The position numbers and the translations under genes were made by a program. From contig NC_134949.1 in the NCBI RefSeq assembly GCF_965638725.1, positions 44,916,151 through 44,980,150 on the forward strand: a stretch of 64,000 bases of DNA. Reading direction: 5' to 3'. The notes below the pieces were generated by a model, which saw only the letters and a program-made list of their open reading frames with translations, was not told where the DNA came from and did no database searches. This document shows positions 13,201-22,467 of the stretch, piece by piece. Origin of the DNA: Aptenodytes patagonicus. Lineage: Eukaryota > Chordata > Aves > Sphenisciformes > Spheniscidae. The first letter of the stretch is position 1. Each line of letters begins with the position of its first letter.

Positions 13201-13913
13201 TTACTGCATCTACTTTTTGGATATATTTGTTACAGTGGTAACACAGCTAATATTGGTGTGCCCTTAGTCACAAGCAGTATGAATAAGAAAGGGAAAAGCT
13301 TTTGCACTGATATGCTTTTCCTCTTGAACCTTCAAGGAGAAGGACAGACTTTCCTTCATTTTGCTTAGAAGAATTTAACTTTTCAGCAGTGAACATGAAA
13401 AGAACATGGATTTATCTATGCTGTTTTGAAGTTATTGATTTGTAAACTAGGGATTTGATTTTGGTATCCACAGCACAACATTTTGCTCAAGGTTAAGACA
13501 GAATACATGATTAAACAACCAAAAAAAAGTTTAATTAAAAAAATTATCAAAAATGTGTCTACACTTAGAATGAATGAATTTTAGAAGATAAAATAATTTT
13601 TAAGACGAGTCCTTTTCAAATGTAAAAATGGATTTCAATCACAAAGAAGTTTGAAATGTAATATCTTTATAACAAATTCTGAGATGTCTAACTTCAGTTC
13701 TTTTACTCGTAGATAAACGTGGCTTCTTGTGACGGAAAATGCCCATCTGCAACAATTTTCAATGTCAATATTGACAGCCATTTAAGATTCTGTAAATGTT
13801 GTCGAGAAAATGGAACACGTAATCTGACTGTGCCACTATACTGCTCAGGAAATGGCAGTGAAATTATGTACGTCATTCAAGAGCCTATAGACTGCTCATG
13901 CCAATGGAACTGA
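1161..13913 (+). CDS. OTOGL: OTOGL (otogelin-like), 3' end, nine exons (gene-level entry)
   Basis: Secreted glycoprotein of the acellular membranes over inner-ear sensory epithelia; the human orthologue is deafness gene DFNB84B (known). The nine exons join with compatible phases into about 318 residues, ending at a TGA. The protein is cysteine-rich throughout, with VWC/VWD-tail-like stretches (C-P-P-F-N, G-C-C-K-T-C) and a C-terminal cystine knot containing S-C-D-G-K-C-P, C-K-C-C-R-E and a terminal C-S-C-Q-W-N. That ending and the downstream PTPRQ neighbour separate it from MUC2/MUC5 and OTOG. The window starts inside an intron, so the large N-terminal part is missing. No frameshift or premature stop is seen. 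All introns are GT-AG. Confidence 0.93.
1356..1396 (+). CDS. OTOGL: OTOGL exon B (41-nt micro-exon)
   Basis: Acceptor TTCTCAG, donor TTG|GTAAGC. Phase 1 in, phase 0 out. Encodes [14 protein letters not shown] with the split glutamate, including an N-A-T glycosylation sequon. Only 90 bases separate it from exon A, so the intron is near the practical minimum size. Confidence 0.85.
2384..2447 (+). CDS. OTOGL: OTOGL exon C
   Basis: Acceptor ATACTCAG, donor TGTG|GTAACT. Phase 0 in, phase 1 out. Encodes a short segment ending A-C-G-C-T-H-Y-I-C, a cysteine spacing common in mucin/otogelin C-terminal regions. Confidence 0.85.
3407..3585 (+). CDS. OTOGL: OTOGL exon D
   Basis: Acceptor TTGGTATTAG, donor GCT|GTGAGT. 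Phase 1 in, phase 0 out. Encodes about 60 residues from E-K-D-D-V-C through L-C-Y-T-I-R-C to N-C-S-Q-Q-C-E-A. This is the region before the VWC-like repeat of otogelin and mucin tails, with one N-C-S sequon. Confidence 0.9.
3771..3820. repeat. (ATCC)n microsatellite
   Basis: About twelve perfect ATCC units in the intron before OTOGL exon E. An open frame reading D-G-W-M repeats through it on the minus strand is an artefact of the repeat. Confidence 0.97.
3926..4030 (+). CDS. OTOGL: OTOGL exon E
   Basis: Acceptor CTTTCCAG, donor GAG|GTAAAT. Phase 0 on both sides, 35 codons. Encodes [12 protein letters not shown], the CCxxC-type motif of VWC domains, with an N-V-S sequon. A CATC microsatellite lies about 105 bases upstream in the intron. 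Confidence 0.9.
4806..4943 (+). CDS. OTOGL: OTOGL exon F (two possible donors)
   Basis: Acceptor ATATTCAG. Encodes [19 protein letters not shown] VWC sequence, then [10 protein letters not shown]. The strong donor GAG|GTAAGT ends the exon at 4943. An in-frame weaker donor AAG|GTTTGT ends it at 4925. The longer form adds V-C-T-L-G-E, with an extra cysteine, just where I expect T-K followed by G-G in the family. I give the longer form because its splice consensus is better; the shorter may be the real one. Confidence 0.85.
4944..6884 (+). other. OTOGL intron after exon F
   Basis: AT-rich intron of 1.9 kb with no recognisable mobile element. It contains short homopolymer runs (a C run near 6260) and an (AT)n stretch near 6450. 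No supported exon. Confidence 0.6.
6885..6930 (+). CDS. OTOGL: OTOGL exon G
   Basis: Acceptor TTTTCCTAG, donor ACCT|GTAAGT. Phase 0 in, phase 1 out, 46 nt. Encodes [15 protein letters not shown] and the first base of the next cysteine, the conserved end of a VWC domain. Confidence 0.9.
8206..8430 (+). other. Unexplained protein-like open stretch in OTOGL intron
   Basis: An open frame of about 74 codons, from the TAA at 8203 to the TAA at 8428, inside AT-rich intron. It is too short after its ATG (8260) to stand out as a gene. The translation looks coding, with [17 protein letters not shown], then [20 protein letters not shown], then K-K-P-D-I-V-H. The DNA also has several CpGs, which its flanks lack. 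A weak acceptor precedes it and no convincing donor follows, so it does not read as an OTOGL exon. It could be a fossil of a mobile element or virus, or of a processed gene. I do not recognise the family. Confidence 0.35.
8431..11070 (+). other. OTOGL intron, remainder before exon H
   Basis: AT-rich unique-looking sequence ending at the exon H acceptor. No exon, RNA gene or recognisable repeat family could be supported here. Confidence 0.55.
11071..11150 (+). CDS. OTOGL: OTOGL exon H, start of cystine knot
   Basis: Acceptor TTTTATCAG, donor CCG|GTAAGC. Phase 1 in, phase 0 out. Encodes [22 protein letters not shown]. This closes the VWC motif and starts the C-terminal cystine knot. It follows a 4.1-kb intron. 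Confidence 0.92.
11690..12350 (+). mobile_element. Degenerate ancient CR1-like LINE fragment
   Basis: Broken translations recall CR1 reverse transcriptase: [14 protein letters not shown] near 11710-11750 (family: D-F-x-K-A-F-D) and [10 protein letters not shown] near 12308-12337 (family: L-E-R-V-Q-R-R-A-T). Both read on the + strand in the expected order. Boundaries are guesses. Confidence 0.4.
13713..13913 (+). CDS. OTOGL: OTOGL terminal coding exon, cystine knot
   Basis: Acceptor TTTACTCGTAG, phase 0, open to a TGA at 13911-13913. Encodes V-A-S-C-D-G-K-C-P, then [11 protein letters not shown] and [10 protein letters not shown] at the C-terminus. These are the cysteines of the C-terminal cystine knot, which mediates dimerisation in mucins and VWF. 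N-G-T, N-L-T and N-G-S sequons are present. Confidence 0.95.
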   Translation: MNVASCDGKCPSATIFNVNIDSHLRFCKCCRENGTRNLTVPLYCSGNGSEIMYVIQEPIDCSCQWN

Positions 13914-14013
13914 ACATTACCGTGGTTAGGATTTCATCTGAAGAATTGAAATGAGTTTCCTTTCACCGGACTCTATTTTTTGACCTTGGATGGCTATAGT
14001 ACTCTGCAGGGGC

Positions 14014-14033
14014 GGGGGGGGGGGGGGGGGGGG
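14014..14033 (+). repeat. Poly(G) run in OTOGL 3' UTR
   Basis: Twenty consecutive G, preceded by GGGGC, about 100 bases after the stop codon on the sense strand. It can form G-quadruplexes in the mRNA. Its exact length may be a sequencing artefact. Confidence 0.9.
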
Positions 14034-17000
14034 AATGTCCTCAATTATGCTTTATAATGTAACTTCTCACAAATTTAGTAAAGATGATGTTGTACGTTAT
14101 TCTTCAAATTTTCTTTTTAAATATTGGCAGGTATAGAAAGAAAAATATAAATCCTTTAGAACAAGGTGTAATTTAGCCATCATTTATTTCTACTCAGTGG
14201 CTTTCTGATGAGCTGTTGAAAGCTGGTTAAGGTCTGTGTTTCCAGTGTTTTAAAATTTTGGATTGTGGCTACCTATCAAAGTTCAGAATTTCTCAATGGT
14301 TCTTTTCCTTTTACTTAGAAACTTCCAGTTAAGAATCATCACTGGTCCCATGTTTAAATGGGAAAGAAGAATATTAGGGTTTTGAGAATGACTGAATTAA
14401 TTTATTAAAAAAATAGTGGGTTCAACTGAAACATTTTTTATCTTGCTGGAAGGTCTATCTTTTGTCCATTAAGCTGTTGTCAATGACCGGACTCTGCTCA
14501 CGCTGTAAGTCGCTGAGAAACACGATGACTGTGGTCTGTAAGTACCTGTAGTAAATCTCCAGAGCATATAGTAGAATTATAATAATGTCTTTAAACATTT
14601 GACATTTGTTTAATTTTGATATATATTATAAATATGAAGCATGACTAGGCAGAGGCTGAAGAGTTCAAGCTTTTGTGCCTTTATTAAAGGTATCTAAAAG
14701 CTGTTTCTGATATGAAGGATTCTATATTATATGCATTTCTGTTTTCACAAATAAGAAATTGGCTGTCTACTAGCTGTAGAATAAGATTCTATGTGTGTAT
14801 ATATATTTATTAAAAAAACAGGATACTGCACATTTTAACTATTCATAATGGGTTTCTTCCTTTGTTTTCCAGTTTGAAGATTCGTGTTTAGTATAGTTTT
14901 ATAAAATACATAAAAATTGTTTTTTTTTAAATATTGAGATTTGGACTATTGACTGAATTTAGGATTCAAAATTTTTGAGTCCAGGAAAAAACCCAAACAG
15001 GTTAAATATATGTTTCGAAGGGCTTAGGTGAGCTATTCATGTTCAATCAGGCTGTGAATGTCCATGATTCAGCACCTTAAGCTGAATATGCTCTCCCTTT
15101 TACTAAACATACTACATAATCTTATCTTAAAAACTAAGGATACAATCTTAGGCTTGTTTTTAGAAGATTACTTTGCTTTATAAACTCACTGAATGAAACT
15201 GGTTTAAATGATGACAGTGGGAGTTTTGCCATTGACCTCAGTGTGGCCAGTATTTTCCTTATCATGGAAATTGTTTCAGAATTAAAAATCTTGTCTAAAA
15301 GTCTGAAAACTTTTTGACAAACAGTTTTTATTTCAAGCTGTCATCATTTAATTACAAAAAGGTTGCATTATCACATTGGTTTATACAATGAAAAATAAGC
15401 AATATAAAATTTAAAAAACTTAAAATCCAAGGCTATTTTGCTACTTTGTGTGACAAATCTTTAAACTTTTGCTGTATTCAGTTTGATGGCTTATAAAGAA
15501 AAATAGCATATACAGTAATAATAAGACTGTCATGTACTCATCCATCTCCTTAAAAATAGTAACTTCGTTTAAAAATTCAAGAACAATCCATTGTATTATC
15601 AGTAAAATAGTTAATCATTATAAAGAAATAGTGATCACTTACTGATCAAAATAACGTGCTGTTCCGAGAAAGCATATCCTTCGTTTGCACGTTTTTATGA
15701 TTTGTATGGCAGATATTTCAAGTTATTATATACTAGGGCCTAGAACCAAAATATTCTCTGATATTGCTGTCGGAATTTGTGTACAGAAACTTTTCATGCA
15801 GGCCAGAAATGGAAATTAAATCATAGTCGTAGCCGTAAAGTTTGTGTACTCACACAGCAAATTAAAAGGACAACTTTTAAAAGAAAAATACATCCTTAGG
15901 GCCTTTTGATTTATTAACACAGAGAAAGGAATCCTGTATTTGCATCAAGAGAGTTTGGCCCAAAACTTCTTAATCAATTTAGCATTTGATAAATTACTTA
16001 AGGAAGCTCCTACAAGATAGCATTTTTCCGTATAATGACTGAACGCTTGATGTGTTTTGATTGAACAGCTGTGCTTTTTATAAGCAATGTGCTTTTGTAA
16101 GATTTAGAACTGTATTTGTAATTACAGAGAAATTAATAAACATTGTTTTGCAGAATGCTAATAAATCAGTGTTGATGAAATTAATTTACCTGTGCCACTA
16201 AAGATGAACGATAATGCAAAATCTTAGATGATCCTGGAAATTAAAAGCAGTTATGGTTAAAATTAACTCCATGATAACCTGTAATAGCAAAAATGGTATT
16301 AAAAGATCTTTTTCCCGCTGACCCAATTTGTTTTTTTAAGTGCAACAATCAATAGGAACTGTGTTAGGATCCTCCCTGAAGCCTACAGCAAGATCTTACA
16401 TCTTCAGTGGAGCTGGATATGGTCTAAGACTGCCTTCCATTTTACAATTAAATTTCAAATTCAGACTGTTTTGGCCTGGTCAGAAAGTGAACATCTATTA
16501 AAACTTGTGAACCATTTTCTGGACAGCCACCCCACCCCATTAGCTCCACGAAGGTGACGCTGGCATCATGTGGTATGTTTTATATAGTGGGAACTAGCCC
16601 TCGCAGGCCTTGCAATGGATGGAAGGTTTGAATGAGCCTGCAGTGTGGCAGGACTGTTCTGCCACACGTATTTTCTCGGTCTGTAGCTTAAATGTAAATG
16701 TAGGTGCAGCTCGTGGTTCTGTCTCGGTTTCCTCATCTCTCTTCAACTCTGCATTCCTGTCTCAACCCCCAGCCTCAAATTGTGTGTAGCCCTGTTTGCG
16801 GAGGCGTCTTGTGAGCTGGTTTGGAAAGCTGATCCAACTCAAACCTAACCTAGTTAAATACCAAAATTAATTAGTTTGTTTGTTATTGACTAAAAGAACT
16901 TTAATACCCACAGAGTTCCCTCCCTTCTAACCCCTCCAAACCTAAGAGTCCAATAATTTCTACTCCCCTAGAAGAAAGGCTGGGAATGCAGGCCTCTCTC

Positions 17001-18206
17001 AAACTCCCACGCTGCCACCGGAAAATGTGAGGAAGTGGGGAGAAGCTGTGTGCCCGGCCGAGTGCGCGCCTTCGCTGCAGTCCTGCCGTGCCCTGTCACT
17101 TCCCCCGTTCGTAGCTGGTTGCACCTGTCCTTCATTCCTACATTTCTGCTGCTCTGTTCTCCTGCTTGGGCTTGCAAAAGGAATTCCACAATATAAAGGC
17201 TTACCCATAAAACTATGCAGATATTTTTAGGGATTAATGTAAATATATCTCTATACTTAGAATCAGATTGTAACTGAATATGCCTCTATAAAATAGTAAG
17301 GCTTTGGCCATATTATTTATAATATTTGACTTTTATAATTTCATTGCCTTATTACCAGGTCATTTGTTAAGACCGATTCTCGCCCCAATATGCAATTAGA
17401 ATTTGAAGCACAGCTTTTAATGGGTTTAAACCACTTACTGTGCGTTTTCATTAATAAAATCTAAGACCTAGAGTATAGCTATACAGGCAGCTAATATTCT
17501 CATTTTTAGCTAGCCAAATCTGTATACTAAAAATCAAAAGTAAAACTTAACACATTTGCATGATTTATTACTTTTCCACACTGCAGGCAGACATCCTCCC
17601 AAATACATGCGCCTGTGTACTGGTGAAAAAGCTATTTGCACTGAGGTCTTTGTTACTAGTTTCTTTTGAGAGCAGGATCAGGCCTGAAGTATGGTGTTTG
17701 AACACAGTTACAAGCCACATAAGATACTAAAAGTTGGAGGCGTTTACAAGAACACACTCCAGCATGACAAATAGTCACTGTGCTGTTCACAGTACTTAAG
17801 CAGTCACAAAATCCTTCTTCAGATGTGGCTTCTTTCCCCTTTCTTTTGCACTCCGTTTTCCCTGACACAAATTCAATTTTTTTCTCTTGACCTTCTGCAC
17901 TGCTGATAATCTCAGCTTACAGAGCCTGGATAATTTTTTTTTTTGATTATGCATTGGTTCTGTATAGCTCTTTCCACCTCTTTTTCTTCCATCTTTCCTT
18001 TCATAAGAATTTAAAGGACAAATCCAATTTCCAAATACTACAGATGTTCAACTTTGTGTAAAAACTCACTGCCAAATAAATGTGTAGGTACCAATCAGGA
18101 ATACTGTGGCAGTGGGAAACGTTGACTTGAACTAATTTTTTCAAGTTCTGTCCCATCAAATCCTTTTCCAGAGGTTACCTTGATGTTATGCTGCTGGTGT
18201 AATGAT
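14034..18206. other. OTOGL 3' UTR and intergenic DNA
   Basis: Probably begins as OTOGL 3' UTR. No gene, RNA or repeat family is supported. A slightly GC-richer patch at about 16980-17180 has overlapping open frames on both strands without gene features. Confidence 0.5.
16135..16165 (+). terminator. OTOGL: Candidate OTOGL poly(A) signal pair
   Basis: AATAAA occurs at 16135-16140 and again at 16160-16165, about 2.2 kb after the stop. Earlier ATTAAA variants exist (for example at 14404), so the true 3' end is undecided from sequence. Confidence 0.3.
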
Positions 18207-18278
18207 GTATAGAATCATAGAATCATTTAGGTTGGAAAAGACCTTTAAGATCATCGAGTCCAACAGGTGTATGTCCTA
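18207..18278 (-). mobile_element. CR1 3'-end fragment
   Basis: Contains AGAATCATAGAATCATTTAG followed by GTTGGAAAAGACCTTTAAG and ATCATCGAGTCCAAC, the reverse complement of the CR1 3' terminus with its ATTCTATG repeats. Only about 70 bases remain, the usual extreme 5' truncation. Confidence 0.9.
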
Positions 18279-20880
18279 TGGAAAAATCCCACAGATGCGT
18301 GTTCTAGTACAGGGGACAAAACATAAATGAGTTGTAACGCATAACCATAGCAATATTGTGATCGTAGAGGAGCAGCGTGAAGGCCAGAACACCAACAGAA
18401 AGTTTTTATAGTTACAGTGGGACATTGGTACTGTATTCTCTATATTAGGTTGGATTTCACACTCCCCACCATTCTGGGGAATATATTTTTAAAAAACATT
18501 CATGAGGTGAACGTAAGTAATCTTTTGAGGGATAGATGTCAGCACTTAACATTAATGCAAAAGAAAAAAAGGCTTTTACCGAGGAAAGGTTATGATGTAG
18601 AGGGTCTATATGTAACATTGTACACTAAATTTTCTGTTTTTCTAACCATTCTTTAAATACCAAGTGGAATGTGCAAGCTGCCTATAGAACAAGGAAACGT
18701 GAAAAATCATCTATCCATTATCATTACAAGTTGCCACAGTTTAGGGGAAAAGGCCAGATTCAGAGCTGAAGAACAATGAACTCTCGCAACTGCAAATATG
18801 ATTCATTGACTAGTTCTTGGCAGCCACATACTGACCATTTTAGAACTGCCTTTTTTTGCCTATTTTGAAAAACAATTCCATGTATAGACCAATGGGGTGG
18901 TCATATGCCTATAGAAATCAGTGGTAAAAGATTGCCCAAGATCAGAGATTTGAGAATCTCACTCGAAGGAGATAGTCTGAAAAAAATGTCTTATACATGT
19001 AGTTTCTACTTTCACAAGTAGTTTTTGTATGAAGAATGGGTGGAACTTAAAGAGCTGCTTCTGTACTGATGTTGCATTCTGGAGAAAACCAGTAGTTAAT
19101 CATGTTAAAACTTAATCACTAGAAATGCTGAATAAAAGGAAAGTGGTTATGTTTTGGGGAGTGTTCTTTTGATTAAGGTGGAATGTGCCACGCACACTTA
19201 ATTTAATGAGGTTAAAAAAGAGAGAGCTCCTGCTGTTGTCTTGAAAATCGCCCCATTAATAAAGCCTCCCTTTGTGCTTGGTGATTACGAAGTGCTCTGG
19301 GGGAAAAAAAAAAAAGAGTATGTCTGCTTTGTAAAACAGCTGAATAGGCATCAGCTAACTTGTGGCATTTATAGCTAAAATAGCATTCAGGTGATACACC
19401 CACGCACGCTCTGTACGTGTGTGTGTTTCTCAGAGAGACTGAGTGTTTTGAGATCAGGGGTTTCATTGCAGCAGCTTTTGATTTACTACATCTGTCTTTG
19501 AGCCTGGGTAACATAAAAGGTCTGAAATGGTATTTTTCTGGTGAGATTAAGCCTGCCTTGTTTACTAGAATTTCTAAATAAAGCTCTAGTTAAAAATTGT
19601 ATTCCTTATTTCACGATTCAAGGTTCAGCTGCATACAGGTTTTAGGAAAAATAAGGAACAACCCATCGAAGAACAAGACACTATCTCAAGATGGAAATTA
19701 TATTGTATGTGATGATAGCACCTAAGAAAATACACAGTAAATAATGAGCGTTGCTCATTTTTATGGTACAGACATACAGTGGCACTAATTTTTATTTATA
19801 ATTACTTTGGAAGTAACTGGTAAACATTTTTTATCAGCTTATTAAACTGATTTAATTTCAAAGAGCACAGCAAAGAACTAATTTTCTATTAAAAAGGTTA
19901 ATTTGGGGAAGGTTAGGCCACTGGGAATTATATTGAGATAAGTTTACCTCTGAATGCGCTGCTTCAAATCTGGCCAAAGGCGGATGTCACCCAAAGTTTT
20001 TGTCTGAGCCGAGTTCTTGTTCAGTAGCCTTTGGGAAATGAATCAGTGGCCCTACTGTTACATATTCTTGTCTATTCTTTGTTTATAGATGCTTGCACTG
20101 GTAACTTTGTGTGCGACCTCTGTACAGAGGCCAACAGCTTGATAAGGAGAATCAGAAACTCTGCCCCAAGGAGAAATTCTGCCCCGAAGAGGTAGATGAG
20201 GATCCTTACAGTGACTCCAGCAGCAGGAAACTGGTGTCACACTGGGGAGCAGTTGTGTGGGTTCCGAGACCAGCTTCATTTCTGAGACCAGCTTTATTCC
20301 TAAGCGGTCCAATTTAACCCTTTTCATGTAAAAGGGTTGAATTTTGAATGCAATAAATGGCTGTTAAAAGAGTCTAGCTAGTCAAAACGATACAATGCAG
20401 TACTTCATGCTAGTTGCTTTGATTGTGTTTGTTACTAATGCTTCCCACAGATGTACTCTGAAACTCTATAATGCCCAACTGGAAAGCATTTTCTTAAAGC
20501 AAATTAAAGCCAGTACTCCTGGGAGCAACTTTCATATTTTGCACACATTTATTTAGAAAGCCCCAAAGACATAGCTATTACATGTAAAAAGAGCTGAGGA
20601 ACATCTGCTTGTAGTGAATTTAAGATGGGCCCATATTCCAGCTGGATAACAGAACACCGAGAGCCGGTACGGGAGCCGGTCAGATGGGGTTGCTGCGTTA
20701 CAAAGCACAACAGCTCTTCACACAAACACTCAGCCTGCCGCCCCCAGCCCCTTAACACTCCATTTGCCTTCTAGCGTTTCCTTTCAGCCTGATAATTTCG
20801 CAGTAGTTCGACTGTGACTTCCTATATACATATGCGTCTATCTTAGCATTCCACCGATTTTTAATTTTAACGAAGTCTTT
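18279..20880. other. Intergenic DNA between OTOGL and PTPRQ
   Basis: No supported gene. Short open frames on both strands (for example around 19212-19514 and 20058-20327) lack splice context and known motifs. Confidence 0.5.
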
Positions 20881-21610
20881 GCGGTGCGGGGCTCTCGGTG
20901 GCTCCGCGGCGCGGCCTCACCGCGGGCGGCGGGAGGGCGACAGGCCGCGCTGCGCCGCCGCCGCTTCCCCTCAGGCCGGCCCGTCCCGCTGCCGGCGGAG
21001 ACGTCTGCCTCGGGGCCGTCCTGGCGAGCCCCGGGGAGCGGAGCTGCTTCTCCTCAGGGAGCGGGAAATAAGGGAGAAGCTTCGTGTTTGAGCGCCCGCG
21101 ACGGGCGTGACGGTATCCGAGAGCCGGCAGCCGGGGCCCCGCCGCACGGCCCCGCCCGCAGCCCAGCGGAACCCGCTCCTCGATCCTCCCTCCGCAGTAA
21201 AGGAAAAGGCTGGAAAGGCCAGAACAAATGGGGGGTGCAGGGTGGCGGCAGAGAAAACGAGGGGGCGGAGAGGAAAACGGCCGGAGCGGAGGGCCTGCCC
21301 GGCTGCAGCTCGGTGCCTGGGCAGCGGCAGCCGCCTCCCCCCGCCCCCGTCCTGCGGGGAAGGAGAGCGTCGTCTCCCCTCACGGGGAGGGCCTGTGGGG
21401 CGGCAGCAAGCGCTGGCGGCAGCCCCGCTGCCGCCTGCTCGGCTCTGGGCTCCGCGGCCGAGCGCTGCCCCCAGCGCTTCCCCAGCGTCGCCCGGCTGGA
21501 GAGCCATCGTCAGGAGGGGGTGCTTTAAAATGTCTGCGGCGGCCGTCGTGGTCTGGGTCTGCCGCGGTGGGGAACTGTCTGGAGAAGGCGGCGGCGGTTC
21601 TTCATTCTGC
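20881..21610. promoter_or_regulatory. CpG island between OTOGL and PTPRQ
   Basis: An abrupt shift from AT-rich DNA to about 700 bases dense in CG dinucleotides and GC-box-like CCGCCC/GGGCGG strings, ending equally abruptly. It lies about 0.8 kb upstream of the PTPRQ initiator ATG. Long open frames on both strands here are a by-product of GC richness. It probably marks a transcription start, either a PTPRQ 5' UTR exon or an unannotated non-coding transcript. A TATA-type promoter nearer the ATG is a competing candidate. Confidence 0.8.
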
Positions 21611-22274
21611 CGTTAATGCTCAGGTCTTCTTGGTGCTGTAAAGATCTCCCGGGAACTGCGTGCTGTGGTTACTAACTAGCAATGTAAGAAGTGCTCTAAT
21701 AAATAGATTGTGTGCGAGTTAGGAAATACATAGGCTTTGCTTTTATATTCAGAGGTAGGATTTTGTATTTTCCATAAGCAATTTTAGACTTGCTCATGCA
21801 GTTTCTGGTGCTATACTGGTGTGCACCTGTCTTTTGATGAGCAAATTTAACAGAAATTACCATGAACTTATACTGTCTATATTTAATACTCCTGAACACC
21901 CTAGCAAGACATATCAATGGTTCTGCAGGTGTGCTTAGTACTTCCACAGAAAATCGGTTTAAGGCTTATTTTGAACACTGATAAAGGGGCAACTTGCTAG
22001 AAACGTGTACTGTGGAAGACAGCCAGAGTTTCTTGAAGAAAGTGCAAGGGGTTACACTGATTTCTATGAAGTTCGGTCCAGTAATCACTAGTAAAACTTA
22101 AGAAACCCTGACATTTTTTACACTGAGGGGGTTTTAATTGTCTAATGAACAACAAGCACATCCCTAGTTCAGTGAAGTTACAGGACAGCCTTTTGCTGAT
22201 CTCTGGAAGCTTTATATATATAGAGGCCTGGGAAGAGGCAGGGCCAGGGCAAAGACACAAATCTCTGGTGCGCC

Positions 22275-22309
22275 ATTGGCTGCTGCTGTATCTGTGTGAA
22301 GTATAAATA
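22275..22309 (+). promoter_or_regulatory. PTPRQ: Candidate PTPRQ core promoter (CCAAT + TATA)
   Basis: ATTGG (inverted CCAAT) at 22275-22279 and TATAAATA at 22302-22309, about 110 bases before the ATG at 22420. That spacing would leave a short 5' UTR. A second TATATATA lies at about 22212-22220. A compact TATA promoter would suit a hair-cell-restricted gene (inference). Confidence 0.4.
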
Positions 22310-22419
22310 CGTGTATTAGTTTTTCTTTTCTTATGTCTTAGAATTTTTAACACAATTTTGTTTTGAAGCTGTTGTGATTCAAACACAAGAGACACTGGGA
22401 CTATAACGTTTCTTTCTCT

Positions 22420-22467
22420 ATGGATCAAGCAATTCTTCTTCTGCTTTTATTAAAATATTTATTTAAG
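22420..22467 (+). CDS. PTPRQ: PTPRQ exon 1, signal peptide
   Basis: ATG at 22420, 16 codons encoding [16 protein letters not shown], then the donor AAG|GTAAGA in phase 0. The hydrophobic Leu run is a signal-peptide core, with cleavage probably in exon 2. Mammalian PTPRQ also begins Met-Asp plus a hydrophobic run and ends its first coding exon in phase 0 (recalled). Confidence 0.72.

Noticed and set aside
20884..21641. Long overlapping open frames on both strands in the CpG island
   Set aside because: Arg/Pro/Gly/Ala-rich in every frame with no domain or splice context; expected from GC-rich DNA lacking stops.
21997..22428. 143-residue minus-strand open frame over the PTPRQ start
   Set aside because: Antisense to the promoter and exon 1, with no motif or splice support.
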